From NCBI GenBank assembly GCA_019118465.1, contig DWYX01000026.1, forward strand, positions 1 through 64,000: 64,000 nt of DNA, given 5' to 3'. The notes below the pieces were generated by a model, which saw nothing but the letters and a program-made list of their open reading frames with translations, was not told the origin of the DNA and did not search any database. Position 1 is the first letter of the stretch, and each line of letters opens with the position of its first letter. Of this stretch, positions 43,976-53,681 are shown in pieces. The DNA comes from Candidatus Limosilactobacillus faecipullorum (GTDB taxonomy: Bacteria > Bacillota > Bacilli > Lactobacillales > Lactobacillaceae). The position numbers and the translations under genes were made by a program.

Positions 43976-45535
43976 ATGAACTATTTAATTCCTGCGTGGT
44001 CCACAGACTTAAAAACTTGGGCGATCGCAAGACGCTCGACTAATCGCAAACTCGAATTTGACGATACGATTAACCAAGCGCGGATGTTTAACCAAGTTGG
44101 GGTTGCAACGACTTTACTTGTTCCGGTTTATTTTCCAAATTACCGTCATTTTGCTTTGCGCCAACAGTTGACTGGTGTTCCAGTGGTAAATCTATTTGAT
44201 TACCTACAAGGGATTCCGGAAGATCTCCCTAGCCAACCCCTTGATCCAAGAAATTTTGCTTGGCCAACAGATGCTGATTTTGTTTATACGCCAGAAAAAG
44301 TTTTAGTTTATCGGCAAGGCCGTCAGTATGCCCGTCTTAACTTTGGTCAGGAAGGTAATCTCCTAACAATTGAAAAGTTTGATGCTGAAGCACAGTTGAC
44401 CACGATCTTGTGGCTTGATGACCGCGGCTTTCTTTCTCGGGTTGATGATTACCAGGCCGGTGAGTTAGTCCAGGTAAATTACCTTGATGTTGCTGGAAAA
44501 GTACAATTACAAATTAAGGCTGATGGTTCCGTTACCTTTTTGGGAGCGGGACGACTAGGAGTTAAACAAGAAAATTTTCCGAGCTTAACGGCTTTAATGA
44601 CAACACTCTTCAAGCGTTACTTACACACTTACGTTCAAAAAACAGATCGCCTAATCTTAGCTTTTGCCTTAGGAATTAACCAAACTCTTGGATCATTGAT
44701 TGCTCCTCACCAGTTAGTAGTCTCGCTTTTTGGTGACCGGGCACCGGTCTCTATAGGCCTTCCATTAGCTAAAAAAGCACGATTAACCTTGGTTGATCAG
44801 GATGCCTTAAAGCAAGCTTTAGCTGATGCGGGAGCTCAACATATCCTTGAAATACCGCCCTTTGATACCCGGCTGGGATTAGGAATAAGTAACCAGCAAA
44901 AAGGGTTAGAGATTTTCTGCTTAGTTGACGGTTTAAGCGATGCTGACGTGACGAAGGTTTTGGAACAAGTTTTACCAATAATAATAGCAAATCCCTTAGT
45001 TGAATTTACTTGTGCTAGCTACCACTACCAAGACTACACAGTGAAAGCGCGGTTACAGTCAATGTTAATGACGGTTCAAGCAAACCATGATTGGCAAGTT
45101 AAATTTACCTTTGAAGCTTCCAAAAATGATGGAGAAAATCAGTTAACGCCAACTCCCAAACAACGTTATTTAAGCTTTAAATTCTTGAATTCTGAAAATA
45201 CGGTTATTCAAGACCTGCAGCCGGTACGGTTAATCCTAAATCTTGGACCCACCCCAGACCTGTTTCTTCAAATTGCGGCGATCAGTGCCGGAATTCCGCA
45301 AGTTTTAACGGTACCTTCTCAGTACGTTGAGGCAGGGAAAAACGGACAAATCGTTAACGACTTAACAACCTTGCCCCAAGTTATTAACTACTATTTAGGT
45401 GGCCTAAGGCATTGGAACGAAGCTTTGATGTATACAGCTAACCAAATTAAAAAGTATACGGGGCCGACGATTGTAAAGCAGATTTTAGCAGCGATTAGTG
45501 ATGATTTCCCGGGAAATGAAAAGGAGGGGACATGA
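43976..45535 (+). CDS. asp1: accessory Sec system protein Asp1
   Basis: A 519-residue glycosyltransferase-like scaffold that, with Asp2 and Asp3, binds the adhesin and helps feed it to SecA2. MNYLIPAWSTDLKTWA is a typical Asp1 start, and ILNLGPTPDLFLQIAAISAGIPQ is its conserved C-terminal region. GGGGGTAGCAG precedes ATG 43976. The last codons contain a perfect Noc palindrome (45504-45517, DDFPGNE), and the stop overlaps the asp2 start region. Confidence 0.93.
   Translation: MNYLIPAWSTDLKTWAIARRSTNRKLEFDDTINQARMFNQVGVATTLLVPVYFPNYRHFALRQQLTGVPVVNLFDYLQGIPEDLPSQPLDPRNFAWPTDADFVYTPEKVLVYRQGRQYARLNFGQEGNLLTIEKFDAEAQLTTILWLDDRGFLSRVDDYQAGELVQVNYLDVAGKVQLQIKADGSVTFLGAGRLGVKQENFPSLTALMTTLFKRYLHTYVQKTDRLILAFALGINQTLGSLIAPHQLVVSLFGDRAPVSIGLPLAKKARLTLVDQDALKQALADAGAQHILEIPPFDTRLGLGISNQQKGLEIFCLVDGLSDADVTKVLEQVLPIIIANPLVEFTCASYHYQDYTVKARLQSMLMTVQANHDWQVKFTFEASKNDGENQLTPTPKQRYLSFKFLNSENTVIQDLQPVRLILNLGPTPDLFLQIAAISAGIPQVLTVPSQYVEAGKNGQIVNDLTTLPQVINYYLGGLRHWNEALMYTANQIKKYTGPTIVKQILAAISDDFPGNEKEGT
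45504..45517. promoter_or_regulatory. Noc-binding-site palindrome at the end of asp1 (NBS 6)
   Basis: Perfect ATTTCCCGGGAAAT, in frame as FPGN six codons before the asp1 stop. Confidence 0.75.
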
Positions 45536-47016
45536 TGGATAACTTTTTAATAATTACTTATCAACTATGGTCACTTCCTAAGCAAGGGAAGAATAAGTGG
45601 TACTGGGCGGCTCCAGGGGAGATCAAGCAGATTTTTGATCAACTTCCTAAAGCAACCACTTTTGCCGGGGTGGTTTTTGCGGATCTGCCGACGGATGAAG
45701 ATTTGGTGACCTTAACTCCAGTAGTTGATGCTTGGCGGGTGATTGCTTGGCCAAAGGTACATCCCCAAAGCCCCACTGGCTACCGCTTTTGGCGTCAAAA
45801 ACTTGTCCAAACCCATTCACCAATGGCACCAAGCGAAACCGTTGCATGGCTAACTACCCACTTTTTTGGCCCTCAAGAAGGAAATAAACTCGATGTTCGC
45901 TCTTTTCAGGTCAATCCTTGGTACCACGGGAAAATCTCTTACCAAGGGACGGTTTGGTTAACCCTTACGGCAGATTTTGGGCCGACTTTTCGGCCGGTTG
46001 GTAACTTTGTTTACTCCTTGTATGAATACCGTCAACTTGAAATCTGGCCTGAATTTCGGACGACTGGGGATGTGGAAGTCCAAATGGTGGTTTATGAACT
46101 TACGGCTGGTGAAAATGACCAGGCTGCCTTTCAGCAAACTTATTCCCAAGTTGATTTGCAAAAAGAAATCGTAATTCCAGCCCGAACACCGGGGGGCCAA
46201 TTGGCAGTTAGTTTTGCAGTCCGGGGGAAAGGAAGTTTTGCTCTCGGTGACATCCATTTTCGCTGGACCCGGCGGGGAAGTGGTAAGTTGCTTCCTGGCG
46301 GGCAACGAATTGTTAATCCAGATCGGGGAGAACTCCACTGGTACTTTAATCCCGGAAATTTAAAACCACCGCTCAATGTTTACTTTTCTGGTTACCGGAC
46401 ACGAGAAGGCTTTGAAGGTTTCTATATGATGAAGGGGCTTCACCATCCTTTTATCTTAATTACTGATCCCCGGCTTGAAGGGGGTGGCTTTTATCTCCAG
46501 TCACCAGAAACAGAAAAGCAAATCTGCCAAAAAATCCGCACTATCTTAGCTTGGCTGGGCTTTTCAAATCAAGAAATTACCTTTGCGGGGCTTTCAATGG
46601 GGACGGCTGGGGCCCTGTATTACGGTTCCTTCTTTAAACCCCACGCGATTGTTTTAGGAAAGCCCTTGATGCGATTGGGGCAGGTAGCTAAAAATGAGCG
46701 GGCCCGTTTTAATACCTTTGCGACTTCCTTGGATGTGGCCCGTCTGTTTGAAGATCAAACGGGTCCTTATCCAGATGACGAAGTTTTGACGAGCGCTCTT
46801 GATCAACGGCTGGCGAAGCGCCTAGCTCAAGCCGATCTAACCCAAACGAAGCTGATCGTTGCCTATATGAACCAGGATGACTATGACGAATTGGGTTTTG
46901 CAACGCTTGTTGGTTATCTTAACCAGCAAAAGCACTTTCCATATTTAATTCGCCGGGGCTTTGAAGGGCACCATGTTGATCAGCCAGCAGCTGCTAACGG
47001 TTGGTTTATTCATTAA
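45535..47016 (+). CDS. asp2: accessory Sec system protein Asp2 (adhesin O-acetyltransferase type)
   Basis: A 493-residue protein: N-terminal region, a beta-rich middle, then an alpha/beta hydrolase-like domain with the nucleophile in AGLSMGTAGALYYGS and likely H near GFEGHHVDQ at the end. Streptococcal Asp2 acetylates GlcNAc on the adhesin and is needed for export. Two ATGs stand in tandem (45532, 45535); AAGGAGGGG favours the second. Confidence 0.92.
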   Translation: MDNFLIITYQLWSLPKQGKNKWYWAAPGEIKQIFDQLPKATTFAGVVFADLPTDEDLVTLTPVVDAWRVIAWPKVHPQSPTGYRFWRQKLVQTHSPMAPSETVAWLTTHFFGPQEGNKLDVRSFQVNPWYHGKISYQGTVWLTLTADFGPTFRPVGNFVYSLYEYRQLEIWPEFRTTGDVEVQMVVYELTAGENDQAAFQQTYSQVDLQKEIVIPARTPGGQLAVSFAVRGKGSFALGDIHFRWTRRGSGKLLPGGQRIVNPDRGELHWYFNPGNLKPPLNVYFSGYRTREGFEGFYMMKGLHHPFILITDPRLEGGGFYLQSPETEKQICQKIRTILAWLGFSNQEITFAGLSMGTAGALYYGSFFKPHAIVLGKPLMRLGQVAKNERARFNTFATSLDVARLFEDQTGPYPDDEVLTSALDQRLAKRLAQADLTQTKLIVAYMNQDDYDELGFATLVGYLNQQKHFPYLIRRGFEGHHVDQPAAANGWFIH

Positions 47017-47056
47017 TACCAAGCAATGTTGGACCAAGATTATGGAGGTGATTAAG

Positions 47057-47668
47057 GTGTGGAGTTTATACCTTGAAGGCATGACCGCCCTTTATCCCCA
47101 TGGGATCGATAATGATGTTAAAACCAAAGTCAATTCGGGTTACCGCTATTCCGGAAGTACGGTCCAAGCCCTTGCCCACACTTACTTGAATGGCACTAAA
47201 CTAACGTAATTTGCCAAAGATGATGTGACTTTTGAAAATCCTTGGTTACCAGCGGGGGTAGTGATAACCCGATGGGACCTGGCTTACCTATATACGACGG
47301 GACGAATTGTTCCAGCGCTCCCAATTTTGAAACCTGGACATTGCTATGCCTTAAACTTAGTAGCGAAATTGGATCAACCAGTGGGGGTCTTCTTGCGATT
47401 GCTCTTCTTTGATTACAGTGGTCAACTATTGCACCAAAAGGTGATCAAACCTTTCCGGGGGGCCTTTCAATATCCCACTGAGGCAGCCTTTTATGCCTTA
47501 GAAATGGTTGCGACTGGGATGAAGCAGATGCGGTTTCACCGGATCGACATCGTGCCCTTAGCCACTCCAGAGACTGAACTGAAGTCGATAGATTTTAACG
47601 ATCAATTTCAAGTTAATCAGCGACTGCTTACCCAGCGCCAAGCCATAATTAACCATTACCTAAAGTAA
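47057..47668 (+). pseudogene. asp3: accessory Sec system protein Asp3, interrupted by an ochre codon
   Basis: GTG 47057 (GGAGG upstream) opens VWSLYLEGMTALYPHG. The frame is broken by TAA at 47207-47209 (codon 51), then continues in the same frame through FENPWLPAGVVITRW and KPGHCYALNLVAK to HYLK at 47668, the typical Asp3 carbohydrate-binding-like fold of about 200 residues. A single C-to-T change (CAA to TAA) would explain it. A downstream GTG at 47225 could restart. If real, export of the adhesin is probably impaired, since Asp3 is essential in streptococci. Confidence 0.85.
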
Positions 47669-47680
47669 GGAGGGATGAAA

Positions 47681-50062
47681 ATGCCGAACTTGTTGAATCG
47701 GGTTTATTTACATCAATTTCGTCAACGCTTGATTAAAATTAACCAGTTAGCGCCAAAGATGAGACGATTATCGGACGCTGAACTCCAGGCTTATACGCCA
47801 CGATTAAAGGCTAAGTTAGTAGCTGGGATCAAGGTTGATGATCTGGTTGAAACGGCCTTTGCGGTGGCTAGAGAAGCTGATCGACGGGTGCTCGGTTTAT
47901 ATCCCTATGATGTCCAGGTGTTGGGAGCTCTAGCCTTAGAAAAGGGGATGGTGGCCGAAATGAAGACCGGAGAAGGGAAAACCCTAACGGCTACGATGCC
48001 CCTTTACTTAAACGCGCTTACGGGGCAAGGGGCGATGCTTGTGACCCCAAACGAATACTTGGCCGAACGGGACGGCGAAGAGATGGGGAAAGTTTACCAA
48101 TGGTTAGGTTTGAAGGTTGCGGTAGGTTTTCCGACTAGCCAACATCTTGCTGAAAAGGTTGATGAATTGAGTCCCGCGGAAAAACGGGTTCGGTACCAAG
48201 CCGATATTTTGTATACGACCAATGCCACGCTTGGATTTGACTATTTGATTGACCATCTGGCAAGTGAGGCTAAGTATCAATTTTACCGGCAATTTGGCTA
48301 TTGTATTGTCGATGAAGCCGATGCGGTTTTGTTGGACACCGCTGTTACACCCCTTGTGATTTCGGGGACACCGCGGGTGAAGTCAAATTATCTAGGACCC
48401 AGTGATGAAATAATTACTATGTTAGTGCCTGACCAAGATTATCGGTTTGATGAAGAGGAAAAGGCGGTTTGGCTTACTTCAAAAGGAATTCAACGGGTTG
48501 AGCAGTTCTTCAGCCAGGATCATCTCTATGATGGTCATCATGATGAGCTAATTCAGCGGGTTACCTTAGCGCTAAAAGCCCACGTATTGTTGGAACGGGA
48601 TCGGGACTATGTCGTAACCCCGGCCCAAGAAGTGACCTTACTTGACCGAGCAAATGGGCGACTATTACCGGGGATGAAGTTAAATGGTGGCCTTCACCAG
48701 GCTTTAGAGATGAAAGAACAGGTCAAAATTAGTGATGATCAACGGGCAATTGCGACGATTACCTACCAGAACCTTTTCCGCCAGTTTAATCACTTGGCAG
48801 GGATGACCGGGACAGCGGCCGTAGCGGCTGAAGAGTTTAGTAAGGTTTATAACTTAACGGTTTGCCAGTTGCCAACCAACCGACCAATGATTCGCCGTGA
48901 TTATCCCGATCAGCTCTATGTGACGCTTCCCGAAAAAATCATGGCCTCACTAGCCGTCGTGAAACAACTGCACGCTACGGGGCGGCCAGTTTTGTTGGTA
49001 ACCGGTTCCGTTGAGGTTTCTGAAATTTATTCGGAACTGCTCTTGCAGGCGCAAATTCCCCACAGTGTTTTAAATGCTAAGAATGCCGCTAAGGAAGCGG
49101 CAATTATTAAAGAAGCCGGGCAAAAGGGAGCAGTAACGGTGGCTACCAGTATGGCGGGGCGGGGGACTGATATCCGTCTGGGACCCGGAGTAGCCGAACT
49201 CGGTGGTCTAGCCGTGATTGGCACCGAAAAAATGGCGAGCCAACGGATTGACCAACAACTGCGGGGACGAGCGGGACGGCAAGGTGATCCCGGTTCAAGT
49301 CAGTTCTTTGTTTCGCTAGAAGATCCCGTAGTCCAACATGAGGGAGCCCGGTGGTTGCGCCGATATTTTGAACAACACCGGGATCAAACCAGGAGTGAGC
49401 CATTAAAGGGAGCAAGGTTTTACCGGGCAGTTGAGCAGGCGCAGATCGTTAGTGATGAACATGCGGCCCAACAACGACACCAAGCTTTTTTAATGGACGA
49501 AAGTGGTCACTTACAACGACAAGTAGTTTATCGAGCGCGGCAGCAGTTACTCCAGGGCGACTTACGAGCTTTTGACTTTGAGCATATTATGACGGCTGAA
49601 TTTCAGCGCTTTTACCGGGCTAACCAGCCAATAACGCCAACTAAATTAGCTCGTTACATTCGCCAAACCTTAACCTACCGTTTTGAAGACCAGCCCCAAG
49701 CCCAAGACGTAGTTGATGAAGCAACGGTGGTGAACTACCTCCAGCAAATTGCGCAAAAAGAGCTAGCTTATAAGCGAACCCAATTTAAGCAACTGGAAGA
49801 TGAAAAGCGTTTTTACCAGTTAGCGATCCTTAAGGCGATTGATACTTGTTGGGTGGATGAAGTCGATAGCTTGGAACAACTGCGTCAAGCGGTAATTTCT
49901 CGGGCAGTGGCCCAGAGAAATCCGATTGCGGAATACCACCGCGAAGCCTACCGCTCCTTTAAGCAGATGCAAGTTGCTATTCGCCAGGCAATTACGAAAA
50001 ACCTTTTGTTAAGTCAACTGGTAGATGGGCCAGCTGGGAAACTAGAAATTTACTTTGATTAG
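47681..50062 (+). CDS. secA2: accessory Sec ATPase SecA2
   Basis: A 793-residue SecA-type motor. Walker A MKTGEGKT (94-101), VDEADAVLLD, and SMAGRGTDI...RGRAGRQGDPGSS in the second motor half. It ends IYFD without the C-terminal zinc tail of SecA1, as expected for SecA2. AAGGAGG seven bases before ATG 47681 selects that start over the ATG two codons earlier. Confidence 0.95.
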   Translation: MPNLLNRVYLHQFRQRLIKINQLAPKMRRLSDAELQAYTPRLKAKLVAGIKVDDLVETAFAVAREADRRVLGLYPYDVQVLGALALEKGMVAEMKTGEGKTLTATMPLYLNALTGQGAMLVTPNEYLAERDGEEMGKVYQWLGLKVAVGFPTSQHLAEKVDELSPAEKRVRYQADILYTTNATLGFDYLIDHLASEAKYQFYRQFGYCIVDEADAVLLDTAVTPLVISGTPRVKSNYLGPSDEIITMLVPDQDYRFDEEEKAVWLTSKGIQRVEQFFSQDHLYDGHHDELIQRVTLALKAHVLLERDRDYVVTPAQEVTLLDRANGRLLPGMKLNGGLHQALEMKEQVKISDDQRAIATITYQNLFRQFNHLAGMTGTAAVAAEEFSKVYNLTVCQLPTNRPMIRRDYPDQLYVTLPEKIMASLAVVKQLHATGRPVLLVTGSVEVSEIYSELLLQAQIPHSVLNAKNAAKEAAIIKEAGQKGAVTVATSMAGRGTDIRLGPGVAELGGLAVIGTEKMASQRIDQQLRGRAGRQGDPGSSQFFVSLEDPVVQHEGARWLRRYFEQHRDQTRSEPLKGARFYRAVEQAQIVSDEHAAQQRHQAFLMDESGHLQRQVVYRARQQLLQGDLRAFDFEHIMTAEFQRFYRANQPITPTKLARYIRQTLTYRFEDQPQAQDVVDEATVVNYLQQIAQKELAYKRTQFKQLEDEKRFYQLAILKAIDTCWVDEVDSLEQLRQAVISRAVAQRNPIAEYHREAYRSFKQMQVAIRQAITKNLLLSQLVDGPAGKLEIYFD

Positions 50063-50072
50063 GGGGTTAGTG

Positions 50073-50243
50073 ATGAAAAAAGAAGATCCGTTAAGCCAAG
50101 ATATTCATAATCGCCTCCAAAATGTTCGGGATCAGCGTAATTTTAAGAAACCCCGGTCAAATCCACAACAGTGGTTAGGAATCATTATTGTGGTGGCAGT
50201 GGTGCTAGGGTTGTTATTTTCTTTACTAATGTTATTGATTTAG
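50073..50243 (+). CDS. small accessory Sec membrane protein (Asp4/Asp5 position)
   Basis: A 56-residue protein: basic, proline-containing N-terminus (MKKEDPLSQDIHNRL...KKPRSNPQQW) and one C-terminal helix (LGIIIVVAVVLGLLFSLLMLL). It lies between secA2 and gtfA, where streptococci carry the SecE/SecG-like Asp4 and Asp5. Only one such small gene is present here. Start by GGGGG before ATG 50073. Confidence 0.75.
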   Translation: MKKEDPLSQDIHNRLQNVRDQRNFKKPRSNPQQWLGIIIVVAVVLGLLFSLLMLLI

Positions 50244-50252
50244 GGGGATAAA

Positions 50253-51761
50253 ATGACGGTTTATAACTTTAATTTAGGAATTGGTTGGGCCAGTAGCGGG
50301 GTCGAATATGCCCAGGTCTACCGGGCGGCAATCTTGCGGATGATCAAGCAACCCGCCAAGTTTATCTTTACCGACTTCATTAGTTACGAAAACATTGCCT
50401 ATTTGACGGAAAATATTGGTTTTTTAGACCAAGAAGTGATTTGGCTCTACCTTAGTTTTACTGATTTTCCGGTCGGACCAACGACGGTAACTCTAAAACA
50501 GCTTCAAATGACCTTCTCGAGAACTGGGAAACTGATTCAAGATAACGAGAAAAAAGTGCGGTTTGAGTTTGCACCGGGAGACTGGGCAGCTGCCTATTTG
50601 AAGGCCTCAGGGAGTGACTTGGTGGAACGGGTTGAGTATGTCCATCAAAACATTTTGTACCGCAAAGATTACTTTACGACGGGGCGTTTTTTAAGCGAAT
50701 ACTATGCGCCGGTGGAAAATAGTGCCCACCTATACTTACGACGTTTCTTTAACCAGGATGGAACAATCGCTTATGAAGAAATTTTGGACGGCAACAGCAC
50801 GCCTTGTTTCAAGTTCCCGGATGGCTTGATCCTATCCAAAGAAGCTGTGATTGCCCGCTTCATTGACCAATTGCATTTAACCGCTAATGATGTCTTGATC
50901 ATGGATCGGGATGAGGGGATGGAACAGGCCGTCCTTGAACACCGGGGGGAGGCCAAAATTGGTGTGATTGTCCACGCGGATCATTATTCCATAAACGAAA
51001 CCAATGATGATCACATTTTGTGGAATAATTATTACGAGTATGCTTTTGATCATGCTAAGGCGATTGACTTTTTCGTTACCGCTACTCCAGCCCAACATAA
51101 CTTATTAGCAAAGCAGTTTGCTAAATACACGGGCAATACGCCGAAAATCGTCACCATTCCGGTGGGAAACTTAGCAGGATTAAAACGGCCCCAAACTTCC
51201 CGTCGACCACTAGGATTAGTGACGGCTTCGCGGTTGGCTAGTGAAAAGCATGTTGATTGGCTAATTGCGGCGGTGGCTCAGGTTCATGAAACCTACCCGG
51301 AAGTGACTCTGGATATCTACGGTCAGGGGGGCGAAGAAAAACGGCTTGAACAGGCGATTAAGGAGTATCAAGCAACCACCTATATTCATTTAATGGGCCA
51401 TCAGGACCTAACGGACGTCTATCAAAAGTATGAAGTCTACGTGGCCGCTTCGACGAGTGAAGGCTTTGGCTTGAGTTTGATGGAAGCAGTTGGCTCTGGT
51501 TTGGCAATGGTGGGGTTAGATGTACCATATGGCAACCCCACCTTTATTCAAGATGGTAAAAACGGGGCCTTACTACCTTACCAAACAGGGGAGGATCAAA
51601 AGGTAACAATTGCTCACCTCGCTGAAGGAATTGAGCGGGTCCTGGCTGGTGATCGCGCGGCCCAAGAAGCGACTTCCTACGAAATTGCTAAGGCCTATTT
51701 GAAACCAGCTGTGGCCAAACGGTGGCAAGCGTTATTAAAAGCGGAGGTAGACCATGATTAA
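50253..51761 (+). CDS. gtfA: adhesin O-GlcNAc transferase catalytic subunit GtfA
   Basis: A 502-residue GT4-type enzyme. MTVYNFNLGIGWASSGVEYAQ is the hallmark GtfA start; LGLVTASRLASEKHVDWLI and STSEGFGLSLMEAVGSGLAMVG bind UDP-sugar. With GtfB it adds GlcNAc to serines of the adhesin in the cytosol before export. Its end overlaps gtfB by eight bases. Confidence 0.95.
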   Translation: MTVYNFNLGIGWASSGVEYAQVYRAAILRMIKQPAKFIFTDFISYENIAYLTENIGFLDQEVIWLYLSFTDFPVGPTTVTLKQLQMTFSRTGKLIQDNEKKVRFEFAPGDWAAAYLKASGSDLVERVEYVHQNILYRKDYFTTGRFLSEYYAPVENSAHLYLRRFFNQDGTIAYEEILDGNSTPCFKFPDGLILSKEAVIARFIDQLHLTANDVLIMDRDEGMEQAVLEHRGEAKIGVIVHADHYSINETNDDHILWNNYYEYAFDHAKAIDFFVTATPAQHNLLAKQFAKYTGNTPKIVTIPVGNLAGLKRPQTSRRPLGLVTASRLASEKHVDWLIAAVAQVHETYPEVTLDIYGQGGEEKRLEQAIKEYQATTYIHLMGHQDLTDVYQKYEVYVAASTSEGFGLSLMEAVGSGLAMVGLDVPYGNPTFIQDGKNGALLPYQTGEDQKVTIAHLAEGIERVLAGDRAAQEATSYEIAKAYLKPAVAKRWQALLKAEVDHD

Positions 51762-53088
51762 TTTGTTTGAAAATTATACGCGGGAGACTAAGGACCTCCA
51801 CATTTCGCTTTTAATGGGCGGAATTAAGGTACCAACGGTGGTAATTAATGACGATGGTTTTTTACCCAACGATGTGACTTCTCCGCTCCAATTCTTCTTA
51901 AAGCAAGCGGGGGCTCGCTTGTTCGGCAAGCCGCGTTACTTTAACCAAGTACCGGTCTCACAGTATTGGGCGATTCAAGCGACTGCCCGGAGCGGAAAGA
52001 TCCTTGATCACGGGGTTGAAAGGGCCAGAATTGAATTTGCGGCGCCAGATAATACTCGCTCTGTTAAGGCGGTTACTTGGTTGGATGCTCAAGGCACTCC
52101 CCGGGTGATCGATCGTTACAATCAGTGGGGCTGGCAGTTTGCTCAGATAATTTGTAATCGAAAGGGTAAGCCGGTACTGACTACTTACCGGACGGATACG
52201 GGTAAAGAGGTTTTGGTTCATAATCATTTAACCGGTACTGTGGTTGCTAATCAGGCAGATGGCAAGGTAAAACTGTACCCGGATTGGCCGAGTCTAGTAG
52301 CAGACTACCTCCAGCAAGCTCACTTTAACTTGGATCAAGTTAACTTCAATACCCTTAATTTCCCGTTTTTTACCTTAAATCGGCTAGGGGATGGAGTTGG
52401 CCTTAAACGCCTTTTTTGGCAAGAACAGCTTCCTGATGGAATCCCGGGCAATATGCAATATCTGTTGGACGGCAAGGGTGGTCAATATGAGATTAAGGTC
52501 CAACACCGCCAAGTCTTTACTCGCCTTCAGCAACTACTATCAAAGAAAGCTTTGCCAGTGGCTTATCTCGGTTATGCGTACGCTTTTAAACGCTTAAATC
52601 AGCGACGAGCCCACGCCTTGATTTTGACTAATTCCGATCAAATTGAGCAATTAGAAGCTATCATAAAAGGGTTACCGGAAATGACCTTTGCGATTGGAGC
52701 AATTACAGAGATGTCTTCGAAGTTACTAGCTTTTGGACGGTACCCGAATGTTCACTTGTATCCGCAAATTCGACCAACCCAAGTCGGAAGGCTAGTTGCT
52801 TGGGCAGATTACTATTTGGATATTAATCATCAAGATGAGATCTTTGATGTCGTTCGGATGGCCTTTGAAAATAATATGTTGATTAGCGCTTTTAAGAATA
52901 CACTGCACCAACCACGTTATGTAGCCCCGCAAAACATCTATGAATCAGCAAAGGTTAATCAGTTGATTATTAATCTCCAGCAAACACTACATTCACCAGT
53001 GATTTTAGAAAAACGTTTGCAAGCTCAATGGCAAGCCGCAGATCGCAGTTTTCCAAAAGATTACCAAGCTTTAAATTTGAAAGGATAG
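51754..53088 (+). CDS. gtfB: adhesin glycosyltransferase regulatory subunit GtfB
   Basis: A 444-residue partner of GtfA (MINLFENYTRETKDLHISLLMGG is typical) that binds the acceptor polypeptide and stabilises GtfA. Starts within the gtfA end. C-terminal half retains a Rossmann-like fold but no clear donor-site motif, as usual for GtfB. Confidence 0.93.
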   Translation: MINLFENYTRETKDLHISLLMGGIKVPTVVINDDGFLPNDVTSPLQFFLKQAGARLFGKPRYFNQVPVSQYWAIQATARSGKILDHGVERARIEFAAPDNTRSVKAVTWLDAQGTPRVIDRYNQWGWQFAQIICNRKGKPVLTTYRTDTGKEVLVHNHLTGTVVANQADGKVKLYPDWPSLVADYLQQAHFNLDQVNFNTLNFPFFTLNRLGDGVGLKRLFWQEQLPDGIPGNMQYLLDGKGGQYEIKVQHRQVFTRLQQLLSKKALPVAYLGYAYAFKRLNQRRAHALILTNSDQIEQLEAIIKGLPEMTFAIGAITEMSSKLLAFGRYPNVHLYPQIRPTQVGRLVAWADYYLDINHQDEIFDVVRMAFENNMLISAFKNTLHQPRYVAPQNIYESAKVNQLIINLQQTLHSPVILEKRLQAQWQAADRSFPKDYQALNLKG

Positions 53089-53194
53089 AAAGAGGCAAGC
53101 AAATCTATTTGGTACTTGCAAGTTTTCGTAAGTAAGCCAATTGTGTAATGTTAGAAGCTGGAAATTTAAAACGAGCAGTCTAGGAAGAAACTAC

Positions 53195-53480
53195 AAAGAC
53201 CACTAATTTGAAGGTTGGAACGTAGCCAACACAACTTTGAGAGTATACAGATATCGTGGCAAAAAGCAGTAGCTGGATGGCCTACAAACTATTCAGCCTT
53301 GCATGGGTTCACAGTCCTTATAGATAAAACAGCCGGAGAAAATTTGCTTTGCAAATTTCACTCCGGCTGTTTTCTTATCTCACAGGACCGTCTAAAAGCT
53401 TTCTTGCCAACTTACTTTCCAAAGTTTGGTCTTGTAAGGGCTCACAGACGCCAAGTAAGTTGGCTGGAATTTTTTCCATC
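53195..53480. repeat. fragments of dispersed repeats R2 and R1 before the adhesin gene
   Basis: 53195-53275 repeats 16107-16190 (CCACTAATTTGAAGG...ACACAACTTTGAGAG...AAAAGCAGTAGCTGGATGG). A terminator-like hairpin CAGCCGGAG...CTCCGGCTG (about 53330-53369) follows, then an R1-like stretch (GTCTTGTAAGGGCTCACAGACGCCAAGTAAGTTGGCTGG, to 53473). The region separates gtfB from the adhesin gene; no gene lies in 53089-53681. Confidence 0.6.
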
Positions 53481-53603
53481 CTCCGCTCTTGATTAATTGA
53501 ATCACGGATTAGAAATAAATACCAAATTGGCGCTAGATAGCTGGATCGTAAAGGATCTAAAATCATTCAAACAAGCGAAATATAAATTGTTAAGGCTTTT
53601 AAT

Positions 53604-53632
53604 TATACATATCAATAAATAATGGTTATAAT
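53604..53632 (+). promoter_or_regulatory. candidate promoter of the adhesin gene
   Basis: TATACA (53604-53609), 17 bp, TATAAT (53627-53632), 50 bp before the start codon. The adhesin therefore probably has its own transcript. Confidence 0.55.
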
Positions 53633-53681
53633 AATGATAAGTGTATAACGGGTGATAAGATAGCCGTGCTAGGAAGTATTT

